Origin: an uncultured beta proteobacterium
Lineage (GTDB): Bacteria > Pseudomonadota > Gammaproteobacteria > Burkholderiales > Burkholderiaceae_C
Length of the DNA stretch: 64,000 nucleotides
Assembly: GCA_903869595.1 (NCBI GenBank)
Contig: CAIPZV010000084.1
Location: 1-64,000 of the forward strand
Direction of reading: 5' to 3'
Below the pieces are notes generated by a model. The model ran no database searches and was not told the origin of the DNA. It worked only from the letters and a program-made list of their open reading frames with translations. The stretch's first letter is position 1; each line of letters starts with the position of its first letter. Both the position numbers and the translations under genes were made by a program. Positions 63,334-64,000 of the stretch are shown here, one piece after another.

Positions 63334-64000
63334 AGCGGCAAAGTGATGCCGCAGGAAAAAGACCAGGCAAAGTAGCACGGCCAGGCAAAGCGGTGCAAGC
63401 GCAAGCGCCGGGCGGTCGCCAAGCCGCGCGGGATCAGCAACTCGCCGAACTGCTTCGCCCCGGCCAGTCCATCGCCTTGCTCCAGCATTTGCACATTCTC
63501 ACCCGCGAAGGCCAACTCAACCAGGACTCGCGGCGCAAGCTCAAGCAGGTGTACCACCTCTACCAATTTATCGAAACTTTGTTGCGCGAATTGGCGCAGG
63601 CCGGGCCGGCAGACGCCGCGCAAGCTGCGCAAGGCTTAACGGTGGCCGATCACGGCGCGGGCAAGTCCTACTTGGGTTTCATTCTTTACGATTTGTTTTT
63701 TAAGCACCTGGACAGTGGTCAGGTCTATGGCATCGAAAGCCGCAGCGAATTGGTGGAGAAATCGCGCGCGCTAGCGGCCCAACTGGGTTTTGGGCGCATG
63801 CAGTTTCTGGATGTGACGGTGGCCGAATCGGCGCAGTCAGCCTTGCTGCCACCACGGATTGATCTGGTTACGGCTTTGCATGCCTGCGATAGCGCAACGG
63901 ACGACGCCATTGCCTTCGGTCTGGCCAAGCAAGCACGCGCTTTTGCCCTGGTGCCCTGTTGCCAGGCGGAGGCGGCGCGCCATTTGGGCAGCAACAAAGC
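63330..64000 (+). CDS. SAM-dependent methyltransferase (3' truncated)
   Basis: The first about 223 residues are visible; the window ends before the stop. A basic N-terminus (K-R-P-G-K-V-A-R-P-G-K) precedes a helical part (R-R-K-L-K-Q-V-Y-H-L-Y-Q-F) and a class I methyltransferase domain: V-A-D-H-G-A-G-K-S-Y-L-G-F, Y-G-I-E-S-R-S-E-L, V-T-A-L-H-A-C-D-S-A-T-D, and V-P-C-C-Q. The last motifs resemble the Methyltransf_32 group. The substrate is unknown, perhaps RNA given the basic tail. Confidence 0.82.
   Translation, partial: MKRQSDAAGKRPGKVARPGKAVQAQAPGGRQAARDQQLAELLRPGQSIALLQHLHILTREGQLNQDSRRKLKQVYHLYQFIETLLRELAQAGPADAAQAAQGLTVADHGAGKSYLGFILYDLFFKHLDSGQVYGIESRSELVEKSRALAAQLGFGRMQFLDVTVAESAQSALLPPRIDLVTALHACDSATDDAIAFGLAKQARAFALVPCCQAEAARHLGSNK

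Overview
The window is a dense, gene-packed chromosomal stretch of a betaproteobacterium, most likely Burkholderiales close to Comamonadaceae. The reasons are a histone H1-like Lys/Ala/Pro-rich protein with a C-terminus typical of that family, a single-cysteine DksA with a long N-terminal extension, the arrangement tlpA-accB-accC-prmA beside mpl, the pairs ponA/pilMNOPQ/aroKB and lptM-lysA/cyaY, and a dcw cluster running from mraZ to ftsZ followed by lpxC. The genus cannot be fixed from this piece. No rRNA, tRNA, CRISPR array, phage or complete insertion sequence was seen.

Layout. 1-0.4 kb: 3' end of the H1-like gene and its terminator. 0.5-4.6 kb (minus): a conserved unknown gene, a TlpA-type thioredoxin, accB, accC and prmA, divergent from mpl (plus). 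6.2-10.2 kb (minus): rodA, tldD, and aroG, the last preceded by an aromatic-rich leader peptide and attenuator. 10.3-14.5 kb (plus): an RNB-family ribonuclease, a TonB-like protein, mtgA and ruvC. 14.6-33.0 kb (minus): the complete division and cell-wall cluster mraZ-rsmH-ftsL-ftsI-murE-murF-mraY-murD-ftsW-murG-murC-ddl-ftsQ-ftsA-ftsZ plus lpxC. Many of its genes overlap by 4 bp, and mraZ is preceded by four 10-bp MraZ-box repeats. 33.2-37.6 kb (minus): pirin, CobW-type GTPase, dksA and a STAS-domain protein. 37.7-43.4 kb: a dispersed inverted-repeat element, a sialidase-like/membrane protein pair (plus) and three glycan genes (GT-C, GtrA, GT9; minus). 43.5-46.5 kb: metK (minus) and two lipid A-type acyltransferases (plus). 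46.6-51.5 kb: engB, cytochrome c4, msrPQ, lysA-lptM and cyaY. 51.7-59.5 kb: PBP1A divergent from pilMNOPQ. 59.5-64 kb (plus): a decayed gene remnant, aroK, aroB, dgt, a DUF1415 gene and a truncated methyltransferase.

Most of the content serves the envelope: precursor synthesis (lysA, mur genes, ddl, mraY), recycling (mpl), polymerisation (rodA, ftsW, ftsI, mtgA, PBP1A), division (ftsLQAZ), LPS (lpxC, acyltransferases, glycosyltransferases), lipid supply (accBC) and type IV pili. The MurE DNPR motif, Mpl and LysA together point to meso-diaminopimelate peptidoglycan. The aromatic pathway appears at two separated sites (aroG, aroKB).

The most notable signals lie between genes: a two-state attenuator ahead of aroG, a helically phased TTTAAC array ahead of accB, the MraZ operator array, a MITE-like palindromic repeat, a duplicated two-hairpin unit after metK, and the remnant between pilQ and aroK.
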